DNA of 33,616 nt from a virus, in the IMG/VR virus record IMGVR_UViG_3300011113_000221, positions 1 to 33,616 of that record, one strand, 5' to 3'. The translations under genes and the position numbers were made by a program. Positions 20,311 to 28,807 of the stretch are shown piece after piece (position 1 is the stretch's first letter; each line of letters begins with the position of its first letter). The notes under the pieces were generated by a model. The model made no database searches. It had not been told where the DNA came from and saw only the letters and a list, made by a program, of their open reading frames with translations.

Positions 20311-21149
20311 TGTTGCTCGCTGAATCCCTCCTCGCAACCGCTTCTGGGCCAACGGCAACGCCAACCGTTGAATACCTTGTTGTTGCTGGTGGCGCTGGCG
20401 GTGGTTTTGACAATGGTGGTGGTGGTGGTGCTGGTGGATATAGAACTGCCACAGGTTTAGCTGTTACAGCGGGATCAGCAATTACCGTTACCGTTGGTGC
20501 TGGTGGCGCCGGAGGTACGTCCGGTCAATATGGTGGTGATGGCGGTAATAGTGTGTTTGGAAGCATTACTTCCACTGGTGGTGGCGGTGGCGGCCTTGGT
20601 GATGGAAATAACGGGCGCCCAGGCGGTTCTGGTGGTGGCGGCGCTTATGGCTCAAGTGGTACAAGCGGCGGCGCGGGTACTTCCGGTCAAGGTAATGCCG
20701 GCGGCGGAGGATATTCTGACGCTGTTTCTGGCGGTGGTGGCGGTGGCGCTGGCGCTGCTGGTAGCGGTTCCCCAACCAGCAACGGCGGAGCTGGTCTGCA
20801 ATCATCTATCTCCGGTAGCGCAACTTATTATGCTGGCGGCGGCGGCGGGACAAAAAGAACTGGCACGCCTGGACAGGGCGGTATTGGCGGTGGTGGCGCC
20901 GGTGCGGCGGGAACTAGTTCCTCAAATCTTCCTACCGCTGGTACGGCAAATACAGGCGGTGGTGGCGGTGGTGGCGGCGGTGTGGGTGGTCCAGGGAATG
21001 AAGGTGCGAACGGCGGTTCTGGCATTGTAATCATCCGGTACGCCAACACTTATGCAAACGCCACATCAACCACAGGCTCGCCTACCTTCACAAACACTGG
21101 TGGCTACAAAATCTACAAGTGGACCGGCTCCGGTTCGATCACATTCTGA
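20310..21149 (+). CDS. Glycine-rich phage adhesin
   Basis: A 279-residue protein beginning MLLAESLLATASGPTATPT. After VEYLVVAGGAGGG it is dominated by poly-glycine runs separated by short loops, then GGSGIVIIRYAN and a C-terminal YKIYKWTGSGSITF. This is the glycine-rich domain found at the ends of phage fibres and adhesins; in phage S16 gp38 such runs pack as polyglycine helices with variable receptor-binding loops. The start is fixed by the TAATG overlap. It is probably a receptor-binding tip. GGT/GGC repeats make the DNA prone to recombination, which can change specificity. Confidence 0.8.
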   Translation: MLLAESLLATASGPTATPTVEYLVVAGGAGGGFDNGGGGGAGGYRTATGLAVTAGSAITVTVGAGGAGGTSGQYGGDGGNSVFGSITSTGGGGGGLGDGNNGRPGGSGGGGAYGSSGTSGGAGTSGQGNAGGGGYSDAVSGGGGGGAGAAGSGSPTSNGGAGLQSSISGSATYYAGGGGGTKRTGTPGQGGIGGGGAGAAGTSSSNLPTAGTANTGGGGGGGGGVGGPGNEGANGGSGIVIIRYANTYANATSTTGSPTFTNTGGYKIYKWTGSGSITF

Positions 21150-21157
21150 GGCAACAC

Positions 21158-21529
21158 ATGGCTCATTTTGCACAACTTGATGATAGCAACGTCGTTACCC
21201 AAGTTATCGTGGTTCATAACAACGAACTTATGGTAGACGGCGTGGAATCCGAAGAAAAGGGCATTGAATTTTGTCAATCATTGTTTGGAGCTAATACATA
21301 CTGGAAACAAACTTCTTATAACAACAGTTTCCGTAAAAATTATGCTGGAGTTGGGTATACATACGATTTTCAACGTGATGCTTTCATAGCTCCCAGGCCC
21401 TACCCTAGTTGGATTTTGAATGAACAAACGTGCCAATGGCAGTCTCCCATTCCTTATCCAAATGACGGTAAATTATATTACTGGGATGAATCTCAACAAA
21501 AATGGATCGAAGGAGTTCCAAATGTCTGA
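21158..21529 (+). CDS. Cyanophage-type conserved tail-associated protein, 123 aa
   Basis: The product begins MAHFAQLDDSNVVTQVIVV and continues with FRKNYAGVGYTYD, FIAPRPYPSWILNEQTCQW and a Tyr/Trp-rich end (KLYYWDESQQKWIE). I recognise this family from many cyanophages and other aquatic phages, where it is annotated as hypothetical structural or tail-associated. GAGG lies 6 bases before the ATG. The coding DNA looks AT-richer than its neighbours, suggesting separate transfer. Function unknown. Confidence 0.75.
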   Translation: MAHFAQLDDSNVVTQVIVVHNNELMVDGVESEEKGIEFCQSLFGANTYWKQTSYNNSFRKNYAGVGYTYDFQRDAFIAPRPYPSWILNEQTCQWQSPIPYPNDGKLYYWDESQQKWIEGVPNV

Positions 21530-21938
21530 CTACGGTTACGTTGAAAACAACGAAGTTAAGCAGGGGCCTTGCGCGTTGCCAAGTGCTTGGAATAACATTT
21601 CCAACTTTAACTTGATGACGCCCGCAAAGCTTCCCAGCCTAGGTTGGTTTCCTTGGGTAATTCAGACCACGCCCGGCCATGTCCTTGAGCGTACGACAAT
21701 TGAAATCAAAGACAATCAAATTGTCCAAACGCACCACATGCGCGAACGCACCCAAACCGAAAAAGACGTGCAACTTCAGCGCACAATCGACCAGCTTCGT
21801 CGTCAGCGTCAGGCTGCCTACACTAAAGAATCCGATCCGCTTTTCATGAAGTGGCAGCGCGGCGATGTCACCAAAGAAGAATGGGTAGCCAAGGTCGACG
21901 AAATTAAAGCTAGGTTTCCGTACCCGACCGCTCAGTGA
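21522..21938 (+). CDS. Putative tail-fibre accessory protein, 138 aa
   Basis: The product begins MSDYGYVENNEVKQGPCAL and has GWFPWVIQTTPG, and a C-terminal ESDPLFMKWQRGDVTKEEW, KVDEIKARFPYP. The last block is common in small proteins beside phage fibre genes and resembles tail-fibre assembly or chaperone-type proteins. The start at 21522 (AAGGAG 6 bases upstream) overlaps the previous gene by 8 bases. It closes the host-recognition gene group. Confidence 0.65.
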   Translation: MSDYGYVENNEVKQGPCALPSAWNNISNFNLMTPAKLPSLGWFPWVIQTTPGHVLERTTIEIKDNQIVQTHHMRERTQTEKDVQLQRTIDQLRRQRQAAYTKESDPLFMKWQRGDVTKEEWVAKVDEIKARFPYPTAQ

Positions 21939-21982
21939 GATTGGGTGAGAATCTTGACACAACCCTCACCGTGGGATAGATT
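21934..21982 (+). promoter_or_regulatory. Promoter with GTGAG motifs before the ATPase gene
   Basis: TTGACA (21954-21959), 17-base spacer, TAGATT (21977-21982). GTGAGA (21935) and GGTGAGAA (21944) lie just upstream, and an inverted CTCACC (21965-21970) lies in the spacer. The same pentamer marks the two control-region elements, so a shared regulator is plausible. Confidence 0.6.
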
Positions 21983-21984
21983 GC

Positions 21985-22001
21985 GCTCCTAACCTAGGAG
22001 C
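21985..22001 (+). promoter_or_regulatory. Hairpin covering a ribosome binding site
   Basis: GCTCCTA-ACC-TAGGAGC: perfect 7-bp arms. The 3' arm contains the AGGAG used by the 22008 gene. In read-through transcripts the site would be hidden; a transcript starting near 21989 would lack most of the 5' arm and be free. Confidence 0.55.
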
Positions 22002-22007
22002 CATCCC

Positions 22008-23480
22008 ATGAGTGACAAAGTCAACCGCGTCCAACTCTTGAACGACGCCAAAGCCCAGCTTACGCCGTGGACCACTGAAGACGGGCGCCTCTTCTTGGAC
22101 TACACTGACCTCGGCGTGCGACGCACGATGGCCATTTCAGCTCAGGGCAACTGCGACTTTCGTGGTTGGTTCTCGGCTTTCTGCGTCGACCAAATCAGCC
22201 TGGTGCCCAACGGCGATCTTGTCAACTCTGCCCAAACCTACTTCGCGCACTGGACCCGCACCCGTGGCCCCAAGCTCAAAGACTACATTCGCGTGGGCGG
22301 GCGCATCGGCGAACTCTACATTGACACCGGCAACGACGCAAACGACGCATGGCGCATCACCCCGACCGGCATCGAACTCGTGAAGGGCGGCCCTACCCAC
22401 ATCCGTATGCTACGCGGCGCAGGCGTTCTGCCCCTGATCGAACCCGACTTTGACGCCGATCCCTCCGAGTTTCCTGCCCTGCTTCGCAAGTACATCGCCT
22501 CTGACGACGACACCCTAATGCTACTAACAGCCTGGCTTCTCGGTTGCCTGCGCCCGGAAGGCCCCTACCCAGTCCTTACCATCTCAGGCGAGCAAGGTTC
22601 AGGTAAGTCCACCGTCCTGCGCTTAATGCGACGCATCATTGACCCACACGCCCTCGACATGCGCACCCCGCCCGAAGACCAACGCGACCTGCAAGCCATG
22701 GTTCGCAACTCCTTCATCTTGGCTTTCGACAACGTATCCTACATCTCCAACAAAATGTCGGACGCCCTTTGCGTCATCAGCACTGGCACCGGCGCCCAAG
22801 GTGGCCGCGCCCTCTACACCAACGCCGAAGAGTCTGCCGTGCGCGTCTGCCGCCCCGTGGCCATGAACGGCATCCCTGACGTAGTCGAGCGCGGTGACCT
22901 AGTCGACCGCTCCATCCACGTTCACCTGCCCCGCATCGACCCGCGTCTGCGCCGTGACGACTCTGAGTTCTGGGACAGCTTCCACGCCGACCATCCACGA
23001 CTACTAGGCTCCCTCATGAACGCGGCATTGAAAGCTATGCAAAATTATGGTAATGTAGTCTTGGCTGAAAAGCCGCGCATGTCTGCTTTTGCAGTGTGGG
23101 CCGTTGCCGCCGAGGAAGCTTTTGGCTGGGTGCCGGGTCGTCTTATGGAAGTCTATAAGAACAACCGCTCGGCAGCCGAGTCCCAGATGCTCGAATTTAA
23201 CGGCATGGCATCTGCTCTGTTACGCATGATGGCAAAACAAAAGGAGTTCTCAGGAACCTATTCGGATTTGATTGGACAGTTGGAAATGAACGTCGGCCCC
23301 CGCGAGCGCTTGCCGCAGACCTCCCACAGCTTTGCTGCGGAACTCAAGCGCATTCGCCCGGCCCTTGAACGCCATGGCCTGCGCTTCTTCAATGCGGGTC
23401 GCTCTGGCTCCGTTGAGCAGAAGGGCCGTTCACGTATTTCCATCGTTCGCCATGATGAAGAGGAACCCGCACCCGCATGA
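22008..23480 (+). CDS. AAA+ ATPase, putative phage replicative helicase
   Basis: A 490-residue P-loop protein. Walker A is GEQGSGKST (residues 194-202) and Walker B-like FILAFDN (236-242). A sensor-type segment with Asn (MNGIPDVVERGDLVDRSI) and an arginine-rich end follow, as in helicase domains of phage primase-helicases (D5/SF3-like). The N-terminal 190 residues have no primase motif I can see. From memory, similar proteins in islands and phages are annotated ATP-binding protein or DNA primase. It lies alone between fibre and packaging genes and has its own promoter. Its stop overlaps the terS start as ATGA. Confidence 0.6.
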   Translation: MSDKVNRVQLLNDAKAQLTPWTTEDGRLFLDYTDLGVRRTMAISAQGNCDFRGWFSAFCVDQISLVPNGDLVNSAQTYFAHWTRTRGPKLKDYIRVGGRIGELYIDTGNDANDAWRITPTGIELVKGGPTHIRMLRGAGVLPLIEPDFDADPSEFPALLRKYIASDDDTLMLLTAWLLGCLRPEGPYPVLTISGEQGSGKSTVLRLMRRIIDPHALDMRTPPEDQRDLQAMVRNSFILAFDNVSYISNKMSDALCVISTGTGAQGGRALYTNAEESAVRVCRPVAMNGIPDVVERGDLVDRSIHVHLPRIDPRLRRDDSEFWDSFHADHPRLLGSLMNAALKAMQNYGNVVLAEKPRMSAFAVWAVAAEEAFGWVPGRLMEVYKNNRSAAESQMLEFNGMASALLRMMAKQKEFSGTYSDLIGQLEMNVGPRERLPQTSHSFAAELKRIRPALERHGLRFFNAGRSGSVEQKGRSRISIVRHDEEEPAPA

Positions 23481-24193
23481 CCGACGAGCCTTACGTTCCC
23501 AAAGTCAGTACCAAGAAACTACCCGCGTATTACGACAAAGTAAAGAAGAACGCGCGGGAGCGTAATGGCAATCCCCTTTCCCAGAAGGAACGGGTGGCAA
23601 AGCACAAGCGCGAACTCAAGGCCATGAATATCCACAAGCCAGGCCATGGCATTCGCGCCGAAAACGTCAAAGCTATCCGAGACCTTAAGAACCACCTGCG
23701 CGAAACTTGGCAAGCTTCTTGGGACAAAATAAACAAAATCAAGAAGCTAAGTCCCAAGCAAGTCGAGTTCGCCCGTCACTACGCCCTGAACGGGCGCTCC
23801 AACAAATGTGGCGCCATGCGCCTCGCAGGATACGACACCGTCAATCCTGCTGTCCTGCTGGCCATGGCCAACAAGAACCTATCCATCCCACACTTCAATG
23901 ACCTAGTCACTGCCTTCGAGATCGAGGAGAAAGCCCGCATGAAAATCAACGTCGAAGACGTCGTCAAGTGGTTCAACGACATCGCCACCCAGGCCATGGC
24001 ATCCGGCGACTTCACCAACGCTAACCGCGCCATGGAAAACCTTGCCAAATATTTGGGCATGTTTTTGGAACGTAAAGAAATTACACATCGCACCATTTAT
24101 TCTCGAGATGAACTGGATAATCGTATTCAGGAGCTTACCTCCATTCTTAAAGAAGCTGAACCTGAAATCGAAAAGCGCCTGCGGATTAACTGA
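23477..24193 (+). CDS. terS: Terminase small subunit
   Basis: A 238-residue protein. The N-terminal 90 residues are basic, then LSPKQVEFARHYALNGRSNK, followed by AMRLAGYD, is the typical helix-turn-helix region of terminase small subunits (LTPKQxxFVxxYxxxGxxxxAAxRAGY). The rest is helical with EEKARMKINVEDVVKWFND, and ENLAKYLGMFLERKE. It would recognise the packaging site and hand DNA to the large subunit encoded 562 bases further on. An HNH gene is inserted between them. The start overlaps the previous stop. Confidence 0.85.
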   Translation: MTDEPYVPKVSTKKLPAYYDKVKKNARERNGNPLSQKERVAKHKRELKAMNIHKPGHGIRAENVKAIRDLKNHLRETWQASWDKINKIKKLSPKQVEFARHYALNGRSNKCGAMRLAGYDTVNPAVLLAMANKNLSIPHFNDLVTAFEIEEKARMKINVEDVVKWFNDIATQAMASGDFTNANRAMENLAKYLGMFLERKEITHRTIYSRDELDNRIQELTSILKEAEPEIEKRLRIN

Positions 24194-24195
24194 CT

Positions 24196-24762
24196 ATGGG
24201 TTTGGAGGTCATATCTCAACAGGAAGCTAAAGCAAAGGGCCTGCCTAGGTTCTTTACAGGAGTTCCTTGTGTGCGTGGCCATCTAGTGGAGCGGTTTGTT
24301 TCCAGCAAAGCATGTGTAGTTTGTGCGCGAGCAAATCAAAACAAATGGGACTCCGCTAATAAAGACAAGCTTCGTCAATATACAACTAAGTATGACCAAG
24401 CTAACCGAGATCAACGTCGTGAGGCGGCTCGTTTGTATCGCCAACAAAATCCAGAAGCTGCAAACAAAGCTACCCAGCAATACCGTAGGCGGAATAAAAG
24501 TCTGGTTTCGGCCCTCTGTTCTGAGCGAAGAGCTTCTCTATTAAAAGCTACTCCAGCGTGGGTTAATCGCTCTGCTCTTAAACTGATCTATGCGGAATGC
24601 GAAAATAGAAGTCGGGAAACGGGGACGCCACACCAAGTCGATCATATAGTGCCACTTAAAAACAAGTACGTCTGCGGTCTTCACGTCCCTTGCAACTTGC
24701 AAATACTTACGGCCACTGAAAATCGACGCAAGAGAAATCAGTTTGAAATCGACCATGGATAA
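24196..24762 (+). CDS. HNH endonuclease between terminase genes
   Basis: A 188-residue protein. N-terminal zinc-type motif with Cys25, His29, Cys40 and Cys43, a long charged helical linker (NRDQRREAARLYRQQNPEA), and a C-terminal HNH core HQVDHIVPLKNKYVCGLHV, PCNLQILTATENRRKRN. It may be a homing endonuclease, or an HNH protein assisting terminase, as in HK97-like phages, where HNH genes sit near terminase. It is AT-richer by eye than terS and terL, which favours recent insertion. The ribosome site is weak; the 3' end overlaps terL by 8 bases. Confidence 0.8.
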   Translation: MGLEVISQQEAKAKGLPRFFTGVPCVRGHLVERFVSSKACVVCARANQNKWDSANKDKLRQYTTKYDQANRDQRREAARLYRQQNPEAANKATQQYRRRNKSLVSALCSERRASLLKATPAWVNRSALKLIYAECENRSRETGTPHQVDHIVPLKNKYVCGLHVPCNLQILTATENRRKRNQFEIDHG

Positions 24763-26290
24763 AGAAGAAGCAATCCTTAAAGCAAAAGCCGAACTTGCAG
24801 AGGTTCTCCACCAGAAAGCAGTACTGGAGGCGCAAGAGGACTTCTACGTTTTCGTCAAGCTCCTCGCGCCTTTGATGTTGGATGGCAACGACTATCGTGA
24901 CGGGCGTCACATCGAAGCCATCGCCGCCACCCTACAAGAAGTAGACAGGGGCCTTGTCGACCGCCTGATGCTGGCCTTGCCGCCAGGCTCCATGAAGTCC
25001 GTCCTCCTCATGCTCTTCACCGCATGGTGTCTTGGCCGCCACCCGACTTGGCGTATCATGTGGATTTCGCACACCACCGACAAGGCCGTCGAATGTTCGG
25101 GCCGAATCCGCGATCTAGTCCGCTCTACCGAATACCAAGAAATCTTCCCCGGTGTCCACATCCGCGACGACATGTCCGGCGTCACTGGCTGGAAACTCGT
25201 CACAGGTGGGTCCTTCATGCCAGCAGGCGCAGGCAAGTCCATCGCCGGTTACCGCTTCAACTTAGGCATCCTCGACGATCCCCTCTCGGAACAGACCGCC
25301 AAGTCCGACACCGAGCGCGAGCGCGTCAACAACTGGTATGGCCCCGGCTTCCGCTCCCGTAAGCTGCCCGACTCCCGCATCGTCCTCGTGAACACGCGCT
25401 GGCACGTGCGCGACTTGAGCGGCTATTTGCTCGACAAGTCTGCCCGTAATGCCCGCGTCGACCAGTGGGAAGTCATCTCGATTCCGGCCATCCTCGACAA
25501 GCCTGCCGCTGACTACCTGATGCTGCCCGACGGCGAATCCTACTGGCCCGAGTTCATTACTATGGACGACCTGATCTCCACTCGCGAGGGTCTCAGCCGC
25601 GCTGACTGGGGCGCCCTGTACATGCAGACCCCGACCGGCGAGGATGGCAACGTCTTTAACAAGGACGACTTCCAAGACTGGGACGAGGACGACCCACCCG
25701 AATGTGACGAAATCATACAGACCATGGACACGGCCTTCTCCACTAAAGCCAAGGCTGACTACTCCGTGATCCAGACCTGGGGCATCTTCCACCTGACCTT
25801 CACAGACGACAAAGGCTTTGAATATCAAGAGCCTAACGCCATCCTCCTGAACCAAGTCCGTGGCCGGTGGTCCTTCCCCCAGCTCCGCGCCGCCGCCAAA
25901 GAGCAATACGCCCTCTACAAGCCCGACCGTATAATCATCGAAAACAAAGCCTCCGGTCAGTCGCTCCTGCAAGATTTGCGCCTTAACAAGTTGCCAGTAT
26001 TGCCTTTTCAGCCGGATCGTGATAAAGTGTCCCGTGCCCATGCAGTTAGCGGCATCGTGGAGCGGCAGCGCGTTTGGCTTCCCCTGAAGAAGAAATTCGC
26101 GGCGGAACTCCTCCAAGAGGCCCTCGAGTTTCCAAAGGGCGCCCATGACGACGCTGTCGATACTATGGTCATGGCGCTTCTTTATTTGCGGCGCCGCTAC
26201 GAACTTACCCAAGAGACGGTCAGCCAACCCGAGGAGCGGTCCCGTCGTCGATCTTTCAAAAGCTATTGGAGCCAAATGACCCATGTCTGA
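24755..26290 (+). CDS. terL: Terminase large subunit
   Basis: A 511-residue packaging motor. The ATPase part has LPPGSMKS (residues 75-82, a Walker A variant usual in this group) and LGILDDP with the Walker B Asp-Asp (174-175). The nuclease part has MDTAFST (Asp325), IIENKASG and HDDAVD (Asp465/466/469). All key residues are present. It cuts concatemers and drives DNA into the head through the portal encoded next. An in-frame TTG at 24743 is an alternative start. It overlaps the portal gene by 8 bases. Confidence 0.93.
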   Translation: MDKEEAILKAKAELAEVLHQKAVLEAQEDFYVFVKLLAPLMLDGNDYRDGRHIEAIAATLQEVDRGLVDRLMLALPPGSMKSVLLMLFTAWCLGRHPTWRIMWISHTTDKAVECSGRIRDLVRSTEYQEIFPGVHIRDDMSGVTGWKLVTGGSFMPAGAGKSIAGYRFNLGILDDPLSEQTAKSDTERERVNNWYGPGFRSRKLPDSRIVLVNTRWHVRDLSGYLLDKSARNARVDQWEVISIPAILDKPAADYLMLPDGESYWPEFITMDDLISTREGLSRADWGALYMQTPTGEDGNVFNKDDFQDWDEDDPPECDEIIQTMDTAFSTKAKADYSVIQTWGIFHLTFTDDKGFEYQEPNAILLNQVRGRWSFPQLRAAAKEQYALYKPDRIIIENKASGQSLLQDLRLNKLPVLPFQPDRDKVSRAHAVSGIVERQRVWLPLKKKFAAELLQEALEFPKGAHDDAVDTMVMALLYLRRRYELTQETVSQPEERSRRRSFKSYWSQMTHV

Positions 26291-28619
26291 AAACCTTGAT
26301 ACCACACCCGATATGGAATTTGAGTTCTCCGAAGAGACCCTTGAAGTGGAGGTCCCAGAGGAGGTCGTCGAGGTCGACATGTCCTTTGGCGCCAACCTCG
26401 CCCTGTCCATTGAAGACACCATCCTTACTGACATCGGCTCCGCGCGTCAAGACGCCCTCCAGAACATCAAGAACTCCCGCCAACAGTGGGAAGAGAAAAT
26501 CAAGCAGGGCATCAAGTACCTGGGCCTGAACACCGATGGCGAAGGCAACGTAGACGTCGAGGGCGCCTGCACCGCTGTCCACCCGCTCCTGATCGAGAAC
26601 GTCGTCAAGTTTCAGGCCAAGGCCATCCAAGAACTCTGGCCTGCCAAAGGTCCGGTTCGGACCAAAATCCGTGGCTTCGTCGACGTCCCCCGCGAGCAGG
26701 TGGCCCAGCGCGTCCGCACCTTCATGAACTACCAGCTTACCGAACAGGTGCCGGGCTTCTACAGCGATCTCGAACGCAACCTCTTCCGCGTGGGCTTCAT
26801 GGGCACCGGCATCCGCAAAGCAGGCTGGAATAGCGCGACCGTCGTGCCTGACCCCACAATCATCTACGCCGAAAACTTCTACGTCGAACCCTCAGTCACG
26901 CACCTGAAGGACGCCGAAGAATACATCGAGATCATGGAACTGTCCCCGCGCAAGATGGACAACCTGATCCTGGCTGGCACCTTCCGCGAAGCAGCCGAGA
27001 GTGACTCCGAAGAAGTCCTAGACACCAACGAGATCACCGAAGCTATCGCCAACGCCCAGGGCTTCGACATGTCCCTAGAGCGCAAGGGCTACGCGGTCGG
27101 CGAATCACACTGCTACCTTGACCTAGACGGCGCCGATAACCTGTTGCCCGAAGGCGGCATGGCGCCCTACATCGTCCACTTCAACGCCAAGACCGGCAAC
27201 GTCTACTCGATCCGCCGCAACTGGCGCGAGGACGATCCGGCTATGACCAAGCGCCTCTGGTACACCATCGACCAGTTCATTCCGGCGTTCGGCATCTATG
27301 GCCTCGGTTATGTCCACCTCATCGGTGACCTTGCCGCTGCATCCAGCGCCGCCCTCCGCGCCCTCGTCGACTCCGGTCAATACGCCAACTGGACAGCGGG
27401 CTTCAAGTCCCAAGACGCCAAGTTCTCTGACAGCGATACGCCCCTCGGCTTCGGCGAGTTCCGCGACGTCAACCTGTCACCCGAAGAACTCCAGAAAGCC
27501 TTCCTGCCGCTTCCCACCAAAGAACCCTCGCAAACACTCTTCACGCTCCTCAAGTACATGGTGGACTCGGGTCAGAAGTTCGCGGACTCTGCTGACGAAG
27601 TCGTAGCCAACTCCACCAACTACGGCCCGGCGGCAACTACCCTAGCCCTACTTGAAGCTTCGCAGCGCTTCTACTCCTCGATCCACAAGCGCCTCCACCA
27701 GTCACAGGGCGAGTTCCTCAAACTAATCGGTGAACTCAACTTCGAGAACTTGCCTGACGTCGTCAACTTCGTGGTAGGCGCCGAGAACCAATACGTCCAG
27801 CGCACTGACTTCAATCCCCAAGTTGTCGACGTGCTTCCGGCCTCTGACCCCAACGCGCTCACCGAATCCCAGCGTGTGGCCAAAGCCCAAATCGAACTCA
27901 ACGTGGCCAAAGAGTTCCCTCAGTTCCACGACATGCGCGAAGCCTTACGTCGCTACTACTCTGCTCTGGGCGTCGAATCAATTGACAAGCTTATGACAAA
28001 CCCGGAAGCTCAGGCCGTCTCGGCGGACCCCCTCACCGAAATCCAAGTGGCCATGTCCGGCAAGCCCATCAAGGCCCAGCTAGGCCAAAACCACGCGGCC
28101 CACATTGCCGTCAAGACTGCCTTCCTCCAAGCACCCCAGATGCAGGGCACCAACGACCCCACTATCGCCTTGGGCCAGCAAGTCCTCGCTGCGAACATCG
28201 CCGAACACAAGGTCCTGATGTTCGTGGCGCAGGCTATGCAACTAGCGCAGCAGATGGGCATGCCCATTCAAGACGAGAACGTCCAAGCCCAGATCGCCAC
28301 CCAGCTTATTCAAATCTCTAACGAAAGCAACCCACAGCAACAGCAGGCCAACGTCGAACAGCAGATGCTCCAGCTACAGGCCGCCGAGCTTCAGATGGCC
28401 GGGCAGCGCATCCAATCACAAGATGTCCGTGAGGCAGCCAAGATCGCCCAGAAGAACCGCGAGCTTGACCTCAAAGAAACGGACATGCTCCTGAAGGCGC
28501 AAAACTCCCAAAAGCGCAACCAGATCGACGCTTCTGCGAAAATACTTGACAACTCGGCTAAATTAGCGGATATTCAAGCCCAAAGACTTGCAGAAAGAGC
28601 TAACCAGCCCATCACATGA
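26283..28619 (+). CDS. Portal protein
   Basis: A 778-residue portal. Residues 1-40 are very acidic; the body has GACTAVHPLLIENVVKFQAK, ELWPAKGPVRTKI, and FIPAFGIYGLGYVHLIGDLA, as in large portals of podovirus-like phages; the last 200 residues are Gln- and Ala-rich and helical (barrel-like crown). The portal forms the dodecameric vertex ring through which DNA enters. It follows terL with an 8-base overlap, and its length (700-800 residues) matches the podovirus-type group. It ends in an ATGA overlap with the next gene. Confidence 0.88.
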   Translation: MSENLDTTPDMEFEFSEETLEVEVPEEVVEVDMSFGANLALSIEDTILTDIGSARQDALQNIKNSRQQWEEKIKQGIKYLGLNTDGEGNVDVEGACTAVHPLLIENVVKFQAKAIQELWPAKGPVRTKIRGFVDVPREQVAQRVRTFMNYQLTEQVPGFYSDLERNLFRVGFMGTGIRKAGWNSATVVPDPTIIYAENFYVEPSVTHLKDAEEYIEIMELSPRKMDNLILAGTFREAAESDSEEVLDTNEITEAIANAQGFDMSLERKGYAVGESHCYLDLDGADNLLPEGGMAPYIVHFNAKTGNVYSIRRNWREDDPAMTKRLWYTIDQFIPAFGIYGLGYVHLIGDLAAASSAALRALVDSGQYANWTAGFKSQDAKFSDSDTPLGFGEFRDVNLSPEELQKAFLPLPTKEPSQTLFTLLKYMVDSGQKFADSADEVVANSTNYGPAATTLALLEASQRFYSSIHKRLHQSQGEFLKLIGELNFENLPDVVNFVVGAENQYVQRTDFNPQVVDVLPASDPNALTESQRVAKAQIELNVAKEFPQFHDMREALRRYYSALGVESIDKLMTNPEAQAVSADPLTEIQVAMSGKPIKAQLGQNHAAHIAVKTAFLQAPQMQGTNDPTIALGQQVLAANIAEHKVLMFVAQAMQLAQQMGMPIQDENVQAQIATQLIQISNESNPQQQQANVEQQMLQLQAAELQMAGQRIQSQDVREAAKIAQKNRELDLKETDMLLKAQNSQKRNQIDASAKILDNSAKLADIQAQRLAERANQPIT
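28546..28574 (+). promoter_or_regulatory. Candidate promoter inside portal 3' end
   Basis: TTGACA (28546-28551), 17-base spacer, GATATT (28569-28574). It would start transcription near 28581, ahead of the GroES-like, scaffold and capsid genes. Being in coding DNA, it may be chance. Confidence 0.35.
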
Positions 28620-28807
28620 AACTACTATCAGATTACGTAGCCGAAGTCCAGAAGCACATTGATCAAAAGAAAGACGCTTTAGCTAGGGGGTCAGCGACCT
28701 CCTATGACGAATACGCGCGCGCATGCGGCGTCATAAGCGGCTTGGGTCTTGCCGTCACCATCCTAAAAGACCTCTTCCAATCTACTCCCATTGAGGAAAG
28801 GAACTAA
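28616..28807 (+). CDS. Conserved small protein after portal, 63 aa
   Basis: A helical product beginning MKLLSDYVAEVQKHIDQKK, with a C-terminal segment ISGLGLAVTILKDLF that may be an amphipathic helix. It is joined to the portal by ATGA and to the GroES-like gene by TAATG. From memory, small proteins of this type are often found right after the portal in related phages. Function unknown; a minor head role is possible. Confidence 0.7.
   Translation: MKLLSDYVAEVQKHIDQKKDALARGSATSYDEYARACGVISGLGLAVTILKDLFQSTPIEERN

Noticed and set aside
25262-26434. A 390-codon open frame on the minus strand opposite terL and portal.
   Set aside because: It lies antisense to clear terminase motifs, has no ribosome site or recognisable domain, and is explained by codon bias of the real genes.
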